Assembly (NCBI GenBank): GCA_041648175.1
Contig: JBAZPO010000002.1
Coordinates: 248,001-312,000, forward strand
Source of the DNA: Desulfobaccales bacterium
GTDB taxonomy: Bacteria; Desulfobacterota; Desulfobaccia; Desulfobaccales; 0-14-0-80-60-11
Length of the DNA: 64,000 bases
Reading direction: 5' to 3'
The notes beneath the pieces were generated by a model. It did not search any database and was not told the DNA's origin. It was given only the letters and a program-made list of their open reading frames with translations. The position numbers were made by a program, and so were the translations under genes. The first letter of the stretch is position 1; each line of letters starts with the position of its first letter. Positions 50,184 through 58,254 of the stretch are shown here, one piece after another.

Positions 50184-51368
50184 ATGACTAAGGAAATAGA
50201 GGCACGACTCAATCTCTTGCAGGAATTGGCCGATAGGCTGGAGAAACGCCGGGCGGAGTTTTTGGAGGCGGAAGCGGAAGATATCGGCACGCCCTGCGCG
50301 GCTGCGGGCATGGAAGTGGATATGGCGGTTTCGCATCTCCGCACCATGGCGACGGAGGTGCCCTTCGTCCAGGGCAAAGTATCTTATGGCACGGTAGCTG
50401 CCATCCTGCCTTATGACGCCCCGCCCATCATGGTGGCCCGGGTGGGCGGCGCCGCCATCCTGGGGGGCAATCAGTTTCGGTTCAGTTGCTCCTCGCAAAC
50501 CCCCCGGACGGCGCAACTTCTTAAAGAAATCGTGGCAGGGTTGCCGCCCTTCACCGCGGTAACGGGTATGGACAACCGGGAGTTCGGCCAGTCTTGTGTC
50601 CACGACCCTTTGGTCCGGGTCCTGTTTATTTCGGGAGGCGGCGAGGTGGGGGCGTCTTACGCCCAAGAAGTGCGGCACTTCGACAAGCTCTTCTTTGCCG
50701 GGCCCAGCGGCCTGCCGCCCTCGATTTTATTTCGAGACGCGCCCTTGAAGCAGGCGGTGGAATTCGTGGTGCGGCGGGCCTTTATCAATGGGGGCCAGTA
50801 CTGCACCACCTTGAAGCGGGCTTATATCAACCGGGAGATTTACGAGCAGGTAAAGGCCATGATCCTGGCAATGATGCCAGAGGTGAAAGTAGGGGACCCC
50901 CGGGACCCTGAAACCCGGATCGGCCCCATCAAGGTGGAACGGACCCGGAAGCTCCTGGAGCGGGCCGTGGCGTCACTGCACGAGCCGCACTTCCTGGTGC
51001 CGCCCCGCCGGGACGGCGAGTGGCAGGGGCCGTTTCTGCTGGAAACCCTGGAGCCGCCGGACCTGGAACTCTTCGGTCCCTTCCTGACTTTAACTCCGGT
51101 GGACAGTGATGAGGCTGCGGTAAAACAGGTGTTGCGCAGCCGCTACCCCTTCCTGGTGGCCTGGTTCGGTTCTCCGCCCCCAGGCGCTCGAGAGGCCCTG
51201 ACAAAAAAATTCGGCATGACGTACGATAACCCGGATTTCATCTTCACGCCTCTGCGCCTGCCCTTCGGCGGCAAAGGCGAGAGCGGTTGGATCGTCGAGA
51301 ACCGGGACGGAAAATTGATTAAGCGGGATGGGGCGTTTATTTATAGTGCGGAGTTGGTGCGGGGGTAG
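50184..51368 (+). CDS. Aldehyde dehydrogenase family protein (short form)
   Basis: This 394-residue member of the NAD(P)-dependent aldehyde dehydrogenase superfamily is shorter than the usual 480-500. The catalytic Cys207 lies in NGGQYCTTLKRAYIN, with late blocks ELFGPFLTLTPV and LPFGGKGESGW. The usual ELGGK region with the general-base Glu is replaced by FFAGPSGLPPSILF, so activity or substrate may be unusual. The N-terminal helix is present, but the first nucleotide-binding segment is reduced. It is divergent from the HdrD-like gene and upstream of nfi. Confidence 0.85.
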   Translation: MTKEIEARLNLLQELADRLEKRRAEFLEAEAEDIGTPCAAAGMEVDMAVSHLRTMATEVPFVQGKVSYGTVAAILPYDAPPIMVARVGGAAILGGNQFRFSCSSQTPRTAQLLKEIVAGLPPFTAVTGMDNREFGQSCVHDPLVRVLFISGGGEVGASYAQEVRHFDKLFFAGPSGLPPSILFRDAPLKQAVEFVVRRAFINGGQYCTTLKRAYINREIYEQVKAMILAMMPEVKVGDPRDPETRIGPIKVERTRKLLERAVASLHEPHFLVPPRRDGEWQGPFLLETLEPPDLELFGPFLTLTPVDSDEAAVKQVLRSRYPFLVAWFGSPPPGAREALTKKFGMTYDNPDFIFTPLRLPFGGKGESGWIVENRDGKLIKRDGAFIYSAELVRG

Positions 51369-51457
51369 TGGGCAAGGGCCTCGCGTTAGGCTATAGGGCG
51401 GCCCGCGGCCACCACGAATCGGCGTGCACGGCACGCCCTATGATAACTTCAATAATC

Positions 51458-52168
51458 ATGTCTGAGTTCATTATGGGCGAGGCAAAGCCTCCCACAGACT
51501 GGCCTAAGACTTACCAGGAGGCCGTGGTCCTGCAGGAAGAACTGTGCCAGCGGGTGCGGTTGGTGCCGCTCCCGCGGCAGCCGCGGCTGGTGGCCGGGGC
51601 TGATGCCATCTGCAACCGGGCCGATACGCGCATTTTCGGGGCCGTGGCGGTTTATCGTTATCCGGAGTTGGAACTGATCGAGGAGGCCGGGGTGGCAGGG
51701 GAGTGTCCCTTTCCCTACCGCACGGGACTGTTGAGTTTTCGGGAAGTGCCCATTCTGGCCGCGGCGCTGGCGCAACTCAAAGAGCGCCCGGACGTGGTCC
51801 TGGTGGACGGTCAGGGGATTGCCCATCCCCGGGGCCTGGGTCTGGCCACGCATTTGGGGCTGGTGGCGGATATACCAACGATTGGGGTGGCCAAAAGCCG
51901 TCTGGTGGGCATTGGGGAAGAACCGGCGCTGGCGGCTGGTTCATATAACCATTTGATTTTGAAGGGAAAAATAGTAGGTTTGATCCTGCGGACCCGAACA
52001 GGCATAAAACCGCTCTACGTCTCGCCCGGGCACCGCATCACCCTGCCGGAATGTCTCCACATCACCTTGGGTTGCGTCACTAAATACCGAATTCCCCTAC
52101 CGGTGCGGCAGGCCGATCTCCTGAGCAGGCGCTTACGACGGTTAGACCCTGATGAAGCTCTGGCCTAA
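51458..52168 (+). CDS. nfi: Endonuclease V (deoxyinosine 3' endonuclease)
   Basis: This protein of about 236 residues nicks DNA near deoxyinosine in repair of deaminated adenine. Family blocks are AGADAICNRAD (catalytic Asp), FPYRTGLLSFREVPILAAAL, VLVDGQGIAHPRGLGLATHLGL and IGVAKSRLVG. The start is uncertain: ATG 51458 (MSEFIMGEAK) is chosen; 51440 and 51473 are alternatives, and an in-frame extension to 51368 passes through a GC-rich repeat. It is on the same strand as the aldehyde dehydrogenase, whose stop is 89 bp upstream. Confidence 0.92.
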   Translation: MSEFIMGEAKPPTDWPKTYQEAVVLQEELCQRVRLVPLPRQPRLVAGADAICNRADTRIFGAVAVYRYPELELIEEAGVAGECPFPYRTGLLSFREVPILAAALAQLKERPDVVLVDGQGIAHPRGLGLATHLGLVADIPTIGVAKSRLVGIGEEPALAAGSYNHLILKGKIVGLILRTRTGIKPLYVSPGHRITLPECLHITLGCVTKYRIPLPVRQADLLSRRLRRLDPDEALA

Positions 52169-52342
52169 CTTGGCGGAGGCAATCTTGTTGAAGAGCTGTT
52201 CGCGATACAACGGGCAGACATTATATTGAGAGTTACCGCACCGTTGCTGGCCGGGGTCCCATTCCCACCAGAGACAGCTCTTACAAACCCCCCGCATCTC
52301 CTGATTGAGACAAATTCGTCCCACATCCCCCAAATTAACCAT
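52142..52342 (-). CDS. Small Cys-rich protein (putative zinc/iron-binding)
   Basis: This 66-residue protein has Cys at CLNQ, GVCKSCLWW, QQRCGNSQ and NVCPLY. The last four, spaced like CxxC...C...C, form a candidate metal site. A very strong ribosome site (GGAGGGGGAAGGG) precedes the ATG. The C-terminal 27 bp overlap nfi tail to tail. It resembles the small Cys-rich protein at 53019-53213 in having CxxCxxW near the first pair, so the two may be distant paralogues. The family was not recognised. Confidence 0.55.
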   Translation of the reverse strand: MVNLGDVGRICLNQEMRGVCKSCLWWEWDPGQQRCGNSQYNVCPLYREQLFNKIASAKLGQSFIRV

Positions 52343-52540
52343 CTCACCCTTCCCCCTCCAGTTTCCGCTCCTGGAAGTATCTTAGAGTTACTCCTATGAT
52401 CGGAAACTCTTAGAAAATACATAAACCAAAATTAAACTAGAATCAAATAAAATATTTTGCTCGAGCGAAGGGAGCTACGGGTGGGCCATGAGGGGGATGG
52501 CAGGGGAGGGCGGCAGAGTTTGACGGGCAAGGGCGTCAGG

Positions 52541-53002
52541 CTATCCAAAAAAATCATTTTTATTAAAGACCAGGGGATAGCTCTGAGGGTGGAGAATTTT
52601 GGCTTCCATGACTTCGCCCACAAACAGGGTATGGTCGCCTGCGGCATAGGTGTGCACCAGCTTCAGGTCCAGATAGGCATAGGCCTGGGGCAGGATAGGT
52701 GCGCCGGTGGCGGCGGTGAGGTAATCCAGGCCGGCGAATTTATCGATCTTGCGTCCGCTTTTAAAGCCGAAGCGTTTCGCCAGTTCCGCCTGGTCTTTGG
52801 TCAGCACGTTGATGGCAAAGATGCCAGCCTCCTTGATCAGGGTGTGGGAATAACGGGCCGGAGCGATGGAGACCATGACCAGTAAGGGATTGATGGACAC
52901 CTGGGAGACCCAGGCTGCGGTCATGCCGTTGACCTTTTCGCCCACGCGGGTGGTAACCACGTAAACCCCATGGACCAGGGCCGTAAAAGCTTCCGTCTGC
53001 AT
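52541..53002 (-). CDS. Flavin reductase domain protein
   Basis: This 153-residue split-barrel flavin reductase-like protein has YVVTTRVGEKVNGMTAAWVSQVSINPLLVMVSI (FMN site), HTLIKEAGIFAINVL, ELAKRFGFKSGRKIDKFAGL and GDHTLFVGEVMEA. It is related to, but distinct from, the flavoredoxin-like protein at 45511. ATG 53002 with GGGAG 7 nt upstream is preferred over the adjacent GTG. It starts 17 bp after the stop of a small Cys-rich gene on the same strand, so they are likely co-transcribed. Confidence 0.88.
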   Translation of the reverse strand: MQTEAFTALVHGVYVVTTRVGEKVNGMTAAWVSQVSINPLLVMVSIAPARYSHTLIKEAGIFAINVLTKDQAELAKRFGFKSGRKIDKFAGLDYLTAATGAPILPQAYAYLDLKLVHTYAAGDHTLFVGEVMEAKILHPQSYPLVFNKNDFFG

Positions 53003-53018
53003 CACTATTCTCCCGTAG

Positions 53019-53213
53019 TTAAGGAGCTGTGGGGCCCGGTCCGGTGCGCCGGGCTTGGGGCATAGGACGGTCAGCCGCCGCCAGCCAGGCTTCGCAGGCC
53101 CAGAACTTTCCTACTCCCTGGTTCAGACGGGAACACAGCCCCTTATACTTGTAGGACCAGTGGCGGCAGGTGGAACAGACCTTCAGGGGCCGAGGTTTCA
53201 AATGGGGTGTCAT
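53019..53213 (-). CDS. Small four-Cys protein (zinc-ribbon-like)
   Basis: This 64-residue protein begins MTPHLKPRPLKVCSTCRHWSYKYKGLCSRLNQGVGKFWACEAW, giving CxxC-x11-C-x11-C, a typical small metal-binding layout, followed by a Pro/Arg-rich tail. ATG 53213 is chosen because the longer in-frame extension is antisense to the thiL 3' region and unlike a protein. It is immediately upstream of the flavin reductase, suggesting a redox partner or regulator. The family was not recognised. Confidence 0.6.
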   Translation of the reverse strand: MTPHLKPRPLKVCSTCRHWSYKYKGLCSRLNQGVGKFWACEAWLAAADRPMPQARRTGPGPTAP

Positions 53214-53325
53214 GGAATTCTGTTTGCCTCTCTTCCAGTTTAGTTTTAATGGAAATGTGGCGCCGGCGCCTCGCCGGCGCATAAACCGCCGGGGGCGGCG
53301 GTTCCACAGTTTCTCCCCAATCATG

Positions 53326-54360
53326 TTAAAGATCTTCATCCTTAAGGTCAAGGGCGAAATGGTCGTAGCCTTTGCCCGAGATATCCACCTCGCCGCCTGA
53401 GGTTTCCAGGATGACCCGGTCTCCGGGGACAATGCGGCCCAACGGCAAAGGCGCTGGCAGCCCGGCTTGGGCGAAAGCCTGGGCCAGGCGCGCTACGGTC
53501 CCGGGCGGAGAGGTGAAGAGCAAGAGATAATCTTCCCCGCCGGTGAGGGCCAGGTGGAGGGGATCGCGGCCCAGATGAGGGGCCGCGGTCTGCACCCGGG
53601 GAGAAATGGGGACGGACGCGGCCGGGAGGAGGGCTCCCACCCCGCTGGCCTGGCAGACATGGTACAGATCGGTGGCGACGCCGTCTGAGGTATCGATCAA
53701 GGCCGTGGCCAAACCCTCTTGGGCCAGGAGGCGGCCGGCGGCCAGCTGCGGCCGGGGCAACAGATGCGCCTCAACAAGTGGAACTTTTAAGTCCGGGACC
53801 AGGGCAAGTCCTTGTTGCAGGATTTCCAGGCCGGTGGCGGCCTCCCCCAAGGGGCCGCTGACGAAAATTAAATCCCCTGCCTTAGCACCCGAGCGCCGGA
53901 GCATCTGGGTCGCAGGTACTGAGCCGGTCAAGGTCACGGTTATAACCAGGCCGCTGGGAGAGGCCACGGTGTCACCGCCGATAATGGCCACGCCGTATTC
54001 CCGGGCAGCCTGGGCCAGACCCGCAGCAAACTCCAGAGCCAGACGCCGGTCCCGATCCGGCGGCCAGCCCAGGGATAACAGGGCATGTCGCGGAACTCCC
54101 CCCATGGCGGCGATATCGCTCAAATTCACCGCCAGGGACTTCCAGCCCAACTGGGTAAGGCTCGTATAGGCCAGATCGAAGTGAACCCCTTCCACCAGGG
54201 TGTCCACGGTCCACAGGAGATAATCGGCGCCACTGAGCGCAATCGCGGCGCAATCATCCCCGATCCCCAGGATGACCTCAGAGGGAGCAGGGCCGAACTC
54301 CCGGGCTAAAGCCGTAATCAGGCCGGTTTCGCTTAAGGGGCCAATGGCTTGGGGCTTCAT
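53326..54360 (-). CDS. thiL: Thiamine-monophosphate kinase
   Basis: This 344-residue ATP-dependent kinase forms thiamine diphosphate from thiamine phosphate. It has the PurM/AIR-synthase-like blocks VILGIGDDCAAI, LLWTVDTLVEGVHFD, AVNLSDIAAMGGVPRHALLSL, YGVAIIGGDTVASPSGLVI and TALIDTSDGVATDLYHV, with LTGGEDYLLLF near the end. ATG 54360 matches the family start; an upstream 13-codon extension is unlikely. A REP copy lies 40 bp upstream. No other thiamine genes or THI-box are seen. Confidence 0.94.
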   Translation of the reverse strand: MKPQAIGPLSETGLITALAREFGPAPSEVILGIGDDCAAIALSGADYLLWTVDTLVEGVHFDLAYTSLTQLGWKSLAVNLSDIAAMGGVPRHALLSLGWPPDRDRRLALEFAAGLAQAAREYGVAIIGGDTVASPSGLVITVTLTGSVPATQMLRRSGAKAGDLIFVSGPLGEAATGLEILQQGLALVPDLKVPLVEAHLLPRPQLAAGRLLAQEGLATALIDTSDGVATDLYHVCQASGVGALLPAASVPISPRVQTAAPHLGRDPLHLALTGGEDYLLLFTSPPGTVARLAQAFAQAGLPAPLPLGRIVPGDRVILETSGGEVDISGKGYDHFALDLKDEDL

Positions 54361-54399
54361 AGACGGTCCCGGATAACTGTCTTGGAAAAGTATTGCCAT

Positions 54400-54421
54400 G
54401 CACAGGCTGGAAAGCCTGTGC
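54400..54421. repeat. REP-like palindrome, copy E
   Basis: This is identical to copy A (GCACAGGCT-GGAA-AGCCTGTGC followed by CACC), about 35 kb from the RAYT gene, between thiL and the Bax-inhibitor gene. Confidence 0.8.
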
Positions 54422-54492
54422 CACCGATTCTTGGCGTCTTGGCAAGAGAAAAATTCTCACGCAAAGTCGCAAAGGCGCAAAGTGGCGGCTCG

Positions 54493-55239
54493 CTAATCCC
54501 GGCTCCTCAGTTTGGCCAGCAGCCGGAGCATCTCCAGGTAGAGCCAGATGAGGGTGACCATCAGTCCGAAGGCCCCATACCATTCCATGTATTTGGGGGC
54601 TCTCTGGGTTTCTCCCTGTTCGATGAAATCGAAATCCAACACCAGGTTTAAGGCCGCGATGATGACCACGACCACACTGAAGCCGATGCTGGCCAGACTA
54701 TTGCCATACATGAGCGGCATCTGGATACCGAAAAATCCCAGGACCATGGTGAGGATATAGAAGAGGGCGATGCCGCCGGTAGCTGCGACCACTCCCATCT
54801 TGAAATTCTCGGTCGCCCGGATGAGCCTGGATTTAAACGCCAGCAACATGGCCAGGCAGGTGCCTAAGGTCAAGGCCGCGGCCTGGATGACAATGCCGGG
54901 GAATTGGGCTTCGAACATGGCGGAGACGCCGCCGATGACCAGCCCTTCCAAAAGGGCGTATAGGGGCGCAGTGATGGGGGCCCAGGTCTGTTTGAACACG
55001 GTAACCAGGGCCACGATAAACCCGGCGATGGCCCCCACCGCCACCCAGGGAGTTACCACCTGGGGATTCATGGCTTCGTAGTATTTGCTCCAAACCCAGG
55101 ATGCGGTCAGCAGGACGCACAACAGGAGCAAGAGCGCCTTGTTGGCTGTTCCCTGGGCGGTCATGGCCTCTTCGGTCCGGGCGATGCGCCCCACCCCGGT
55201 GAAGGTATTGTCGCCAAGGGCTGGATTGCCGGTTCGCAT
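54493..55239 (-). CDS. Bax inhibitor-1/YccA-family membrane protein
   Basis: This 248-residue polytopic protein has about seven hydrophobic helices: ALLLLLCVLLTASWVWS, WVAVGAIAGFIVALVTV, APLYALLEGLVIGGVSAMFE, IVIQAAALTLGTCLAMLLAF, and LYILTMVLGFF-like segments. The closing LDFDFIEQGETQRAPKYMEWYGAFGLMVTLIWLYLEMLRLL is diagnostic of this family. Members act as calcium-leak or stress-related channels; the role here is unknown. ATG 55239 has GGAGG at 8 nt. Confidence 0.9.
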   Translation of the reverse strand: MRTGNPALGDNTFTGVGRIARTEEAMTAQGTANKALLLLLCVLLTASWVWSKYYEAMNPQVVTPWVAVGAIAGFIVALVTVFKQTWAPITAPLYALLEGLVIGGVSAMFEAQFPGIVIQAAALTLGTCLAMLLAFKSRLIRATENFKMGVVAATGGIALFYILTMVLGFFGIQMPLMYGNSLASIGFSVVVVIIAALNLVLDFDFIEQGETQRAPKYMEWYGAFGLMVTLIWLYLEMLRLLAKLRSRD

Positions 55240-55341
55240 AGTCAGTCCTCCCAATACTTTAGTAAGCCAAGTTTATCAGGATCTCAGGCCGGGTAAAATA
55301 AAGACGCGGCGGATGATGACGGCTCAAGCTTGGCAAGGCCG

Positions 55342-55986
55342 CTAGGCCCTTTGGTCCAGATGATACAAAACAATAATCATGATAACCGTCCCGATCAACA
55401 TCCAGATGGGACCGAATAACCAAAGAAAGAGTAAAACTGCCACATAATAACCGCGCATCCCCATAGTATAATGCATCGTGCCGGTGTTGAGGATCTTGGT
55501 GATGTATTCGGGGGTGATTTTGTGGGCCAGGGTAGAGGGGACATTGATCATGAAATTGACGTGGTTGAAATAGCGGATGGCCAGACAAAAGCTGAAGAAG
55601 ATAAAAAAGAAGTCGATAATCAGCACCATCAATTTGAATAACCAAAAAACCCGGTGTCCCCGCACCAGCTCACTGAGACTGGGGGTGATCTCGGCAATTT
55701 TTTGCGAGCTGGCGGCCACGCTGAGCAGCCCCAGACAGATCAGGATGCCAGTGGAAGCCAGGAAACTGGAGGCCATCACCCAGTTGCGCAAGGTTTGGAC
55801 GGCTAAGATATCCAGCCTCTCCTCCCTGATGTGTTGGACCCAGTGGCCACGCAGGTGATTGGTGATGCCCGTAGAGGTCGTCAAAGGCTTGTTGCGGATC
55901 AGGTAAACCCAATAGAGATGGTAAACCGCCAGCAGGAGAAACGAAGCGCACGTAAAAAAAATATCCCAGTGGAGCGAACTGAACAT
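55342..55986 (-). CDS. DUF599 family membrane protein
   Basis: This 214-residue membrane protein has four to five helices. It has LHWDIFFTCASFLLLAVYHLYW at the start, then LAVQTLRNWVMASSFLASTGILICLGLL, IIDFFFIFFSFCLAIRYFNHVNFMI and GYYVAVLLFLWLFGPIWMLIGTVI. The RNWVMASSFLAST block and its position are typical of DUF599. The function is unknown. AGGGGAG lies before the ATG region. It is upstream of the Bax-inhibitor gene on the same strand and divergent from glnS. Confidence 0.82.
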   Translation of the reverse strand: MFSSLHWDIFFTCASFLLLAVYHLYWVYLIRNKPLTTSTGITNHLRGHWVQHIREERLDILAVQTLRNWVMASSFLASTGILICLGLLSVAASSQKIAEITPSLSELVRGHRVFWLFKLMVLIIDFFFIFFSFCLAIRYFNHVNFMINVPSTLAHKITPEYITKILNTGTMHYTMGMRGYYVAVLLFLWLFGPIWMLIGTVIMIIVLYHLDQRA

Positions 55987-56274
55987 GGGTTGGTCTCCCC
56001 TTAGGAGCCGGATCGAGGAAGTCTGGATGATTATAAGTTTAACTTAACTTGCGCTCTAGTGATATTTCAAAATGTTGGCGTAAAGGGAAAAATGCGGATT
56101 TTCCCAGACGGAGCCTGGGAATGCCCCCGGCGGGGATGATTGCAATATCCCGGATATCAAGTATATAATGATTTTTCTGTTGTTTACCGGACCGCGTTTC
56201 CGATAAGCAAAAATGGTACCCACGAACGCGATGTTAGAGATTGCCATGACGGAAACAGGTGAGGAACCCTCTCG

Positions 56275-57972
56275 ATGACTACCAGCGATGTTGCGCCCGC
56301 AACTAACTTTATTCGCCATATTATTGTTGAAGATTTGAAAAATCATAAGAATGACGGCCGGGTGATCACCCGCTTTCCCCCGGAGCCCAACGGCTACCTC
56401 CACATCGGCCACGCCAAGTCCATCTGCCTCAACTTCGGACTGGCTGCGGATTATCAGGGCGTCTGCAACCTCCGGTTCGACGACACCAATCCCAGCAAAG
56501 AAGAACAGGAGTATGTGGAATCCATCATGGCCGATGTGCGCTGGGTTGGGTTCGACTGGGGGGACCGGCTCTTTTTCGCGTCCGACTACTTTGAGCAGTT
56601 GTATGATTATGGCCTGCACCTCATCAAGACGGGCAAAGCCTATGTCTGTGACTTGAGCGCCGACGAGGTTCGAGCCTACCGGGGCACTCTGACGGAGCCG
56701 GGCAAGAACAGCCCTTACCGCGACCGGCCGGTTTCGGAGAACCTGGACCTGTTTGACCGGATGCGGGGCGGAGAGTTTCCCGACGGCGCCCGGACCTTGC
56801 GGGCCAAGATCGATATGGGCTCCCCCAACCTGAATCTTCGGGACCCGGTCCTGTACCGCATCAAGCATGAAAGCCATCAACGCACCGGCGACGCCTGGTG
56901 CATCTATCCCATGTACGATTACGCCCATCCCCTGTCCGACGCCTTGGAGGGTATTACCCATTCCATCTGCACCATGGAGTACGAGGACCACCGCGTCCTG
57001 TACGATTGGGCTATCGACAACTGCCCGGTGCCGTTTAAGCCCCGTCAGTATGAGTTCGCCCGCCTCAACCTCACCTATACGGTCATGAGCAAGCGCAAGC
57101 TCCTGCAGCTGGTGAACGAACGGCACGTCGGCGGTTGGGATGACCCCCGCATGCCCACCCTGGCGGGGATGCGGCGCCGGGGCTATACCCCGGAAGCCAT
57201 CCGCACTTTCTGTGAACGCATCGGGGTGGGGAAACGGGAAAACCTGGTGGACCTGGCTTTGCTGGAATTCTGTGTCCGGGAAGACTTGAACTACCGGGCC
57301 CCCCGGGTTATGGGGGTGCTCAAACCCCTGAAGGTGGTCCTGGTCAACTACCCCGAAGGCCAGGTGGAAGAACTGGAGGCCGTGAACAACCCCGAAGACC
57401 CCACTATGGGGAACCGGAAAGTGCCCTTTTCCCGGGAGTTCTACCTGGAACGGGAGGACTTCATGGAGGACCCGCCCAAAAAGTTCTTCCGTCTGGCTCC
57501 CGGCCGGGAAGTGCGGCTGCGCTACGCCTACTACATCAAGTGCGAAGAGGTGATCAAGGACCCGCAGACCGGAGAGGTGGTGGAGTTGCGGTGCACCTAT
57601 GACCCCGCCACTCGGGGGGGCTACGCCCCGGACGGACGCCCGGTCAAAGCCACCCTGCATTGGGTTTCTGCGGCCCACGCCATCCCTGCGGAGGTGCGTC
57701 TCTATGACCGCCTCTTCACCAAGCCCGTGCCCGGCGAGGACCACGGCGGCGATTTTAAGGCGGATTTGAATCCCGCCTCGCTTCAGGTTCTGACCGACTG
57801 CCGCCTGGAGCCCAGCTTGAGCGTTGCTGCGCCCGGGAGTTTCTATCAGTTCGAACGCCAGGGCTACTTTTGCGTGGACAGCAAAGATAGCTCGACCGGC
57901 GCCCCGGTCTTCAATCGCACCGTCACCCTGAAGGACGCCTGGGCCAAGATCCAACAGGGACAAAAGAAGTAG
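56275..57972 (+). CDS. glnS: Glutaminyl-tRNA synthetase
   Basis: This 565-residue class I synthetase charges tRNA-Gln. It has [19 protein letters not shown] (HIGH motif), [39 protein letters not shown] and the KMSKS equivalent [12 protein letters not shown], with the C-terminal anticodon-binding beta-barrels following. Its length matches the bacterial GlnRS family. GAGG lies 10 nt before ATG. A strong terminator follows at 58002. Presence of GlnRS implies direct glutaminylation rather than sole reliance on GatCAB. Confidence 0.96.
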   Translation: MTTSDVAPATNFIRHIIVEDLKNHKNDGRVITRFPPEPNGYLHIGHAKSICLNFGLAADYQGVCNLRFDDTNPSKEEQEYVESIMADVRWVGFDWGDRLFFASDYFEQLYDYGLHLIKTGKAYVCDLSADEVRAYRGTLTEPGKNSPYRDRPVSENLDLFDRMRGGEFPDGARTLRAKIDMGSPNLNLRDPVLYRIKHESHQRTGDAWCIYPMYDYAHPLSDALEGITHSICTMEYEDHRVLYDWAIDNCPVPFKPRQYEFARLNLTYTVMSKRKLLQLVNERHVGGWDDPRMPTLAGMRRRGYTPEAIRTFCERIGVGKRENLVDLALLEFCVREDLNYRAPRVMGVLKPLKVVLVNYPEGQVEELEAVNNPEDPTMGNRKVPFSREFYLEREDFMEDPPKKFFRLAPGREVRLRYAYYIKCEEVIKDPQTGEVVELRCTYDPATRGGYAPDGRPVKATLHWVSAAHAIPAEVRLYDRLFTKPVPGEDHGGDFKADLNPASLQVLTDCRLEPSLSVAAPGSFYQFERQGYFCVDSKDSSTGAPVFNRTVTLKDAWAKIQQGQKK

Positions 57973-58001
57973 GGTCTGGGCAGGAAGTTTGGGAGTCCGA
58001 G

Positions 58002-58026
58002 CCGGGCCGCGGGGTCCGGTTTTTTT
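58002..58026 (+). terminator. Intrinsic terminator of glnS
   Basis: CCGGGCC/GGTCCGG (one G-T pair) has a GCGG loop and is followed by seven T. It lies 30 bp after the glnS stop. Confidence 0.85.
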
Positions 58027-58150
58027 GTCCTCAGAGCTCCCGGATGGCGCGCCCGGTTGCGCTCACAGGCCAGAAGGCTGTAGGTCACAGGTCAACCAGG
58101 CGTTCCAGGATTTTAAGCGGCGCAGATTGGCTGGCGCGGGGCATAGTTTT

Positions 58151-58180
58151 ATTTATTCATTTGAATAAATTTGAATAAAT
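58151..58180. promoter_or_regulatory. Palindromic operator-like site upstream of the multi-PAS kinase
   Basis: ATTTATTCA and TGAATAAAT form a perfect 9-bp inverted repeat with a TT spacer, and a third TGAATAAAT half-site begins exactly 10 bp after the second. It lies 75 bp before the kinase start and stands out as AT-rich. The remaining 57973-58254 gap has no gene. Confidence 0.5.
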
Positions 58181-58254
58181 ATGGTAATAATTTGCAGCTC
58201 AGCCTCAAGAGCTTTATCAGTACCGGGCGCCTATAACTTGTCAGAGGTATTGTA

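Noticed and set aside
56056..57963. Long minus-strand open frame (635 codons) opposite glnS
   Set aside because: It is antisense to a clear GlnRS and has no protein-family features; an effect of GC-rich codon use.
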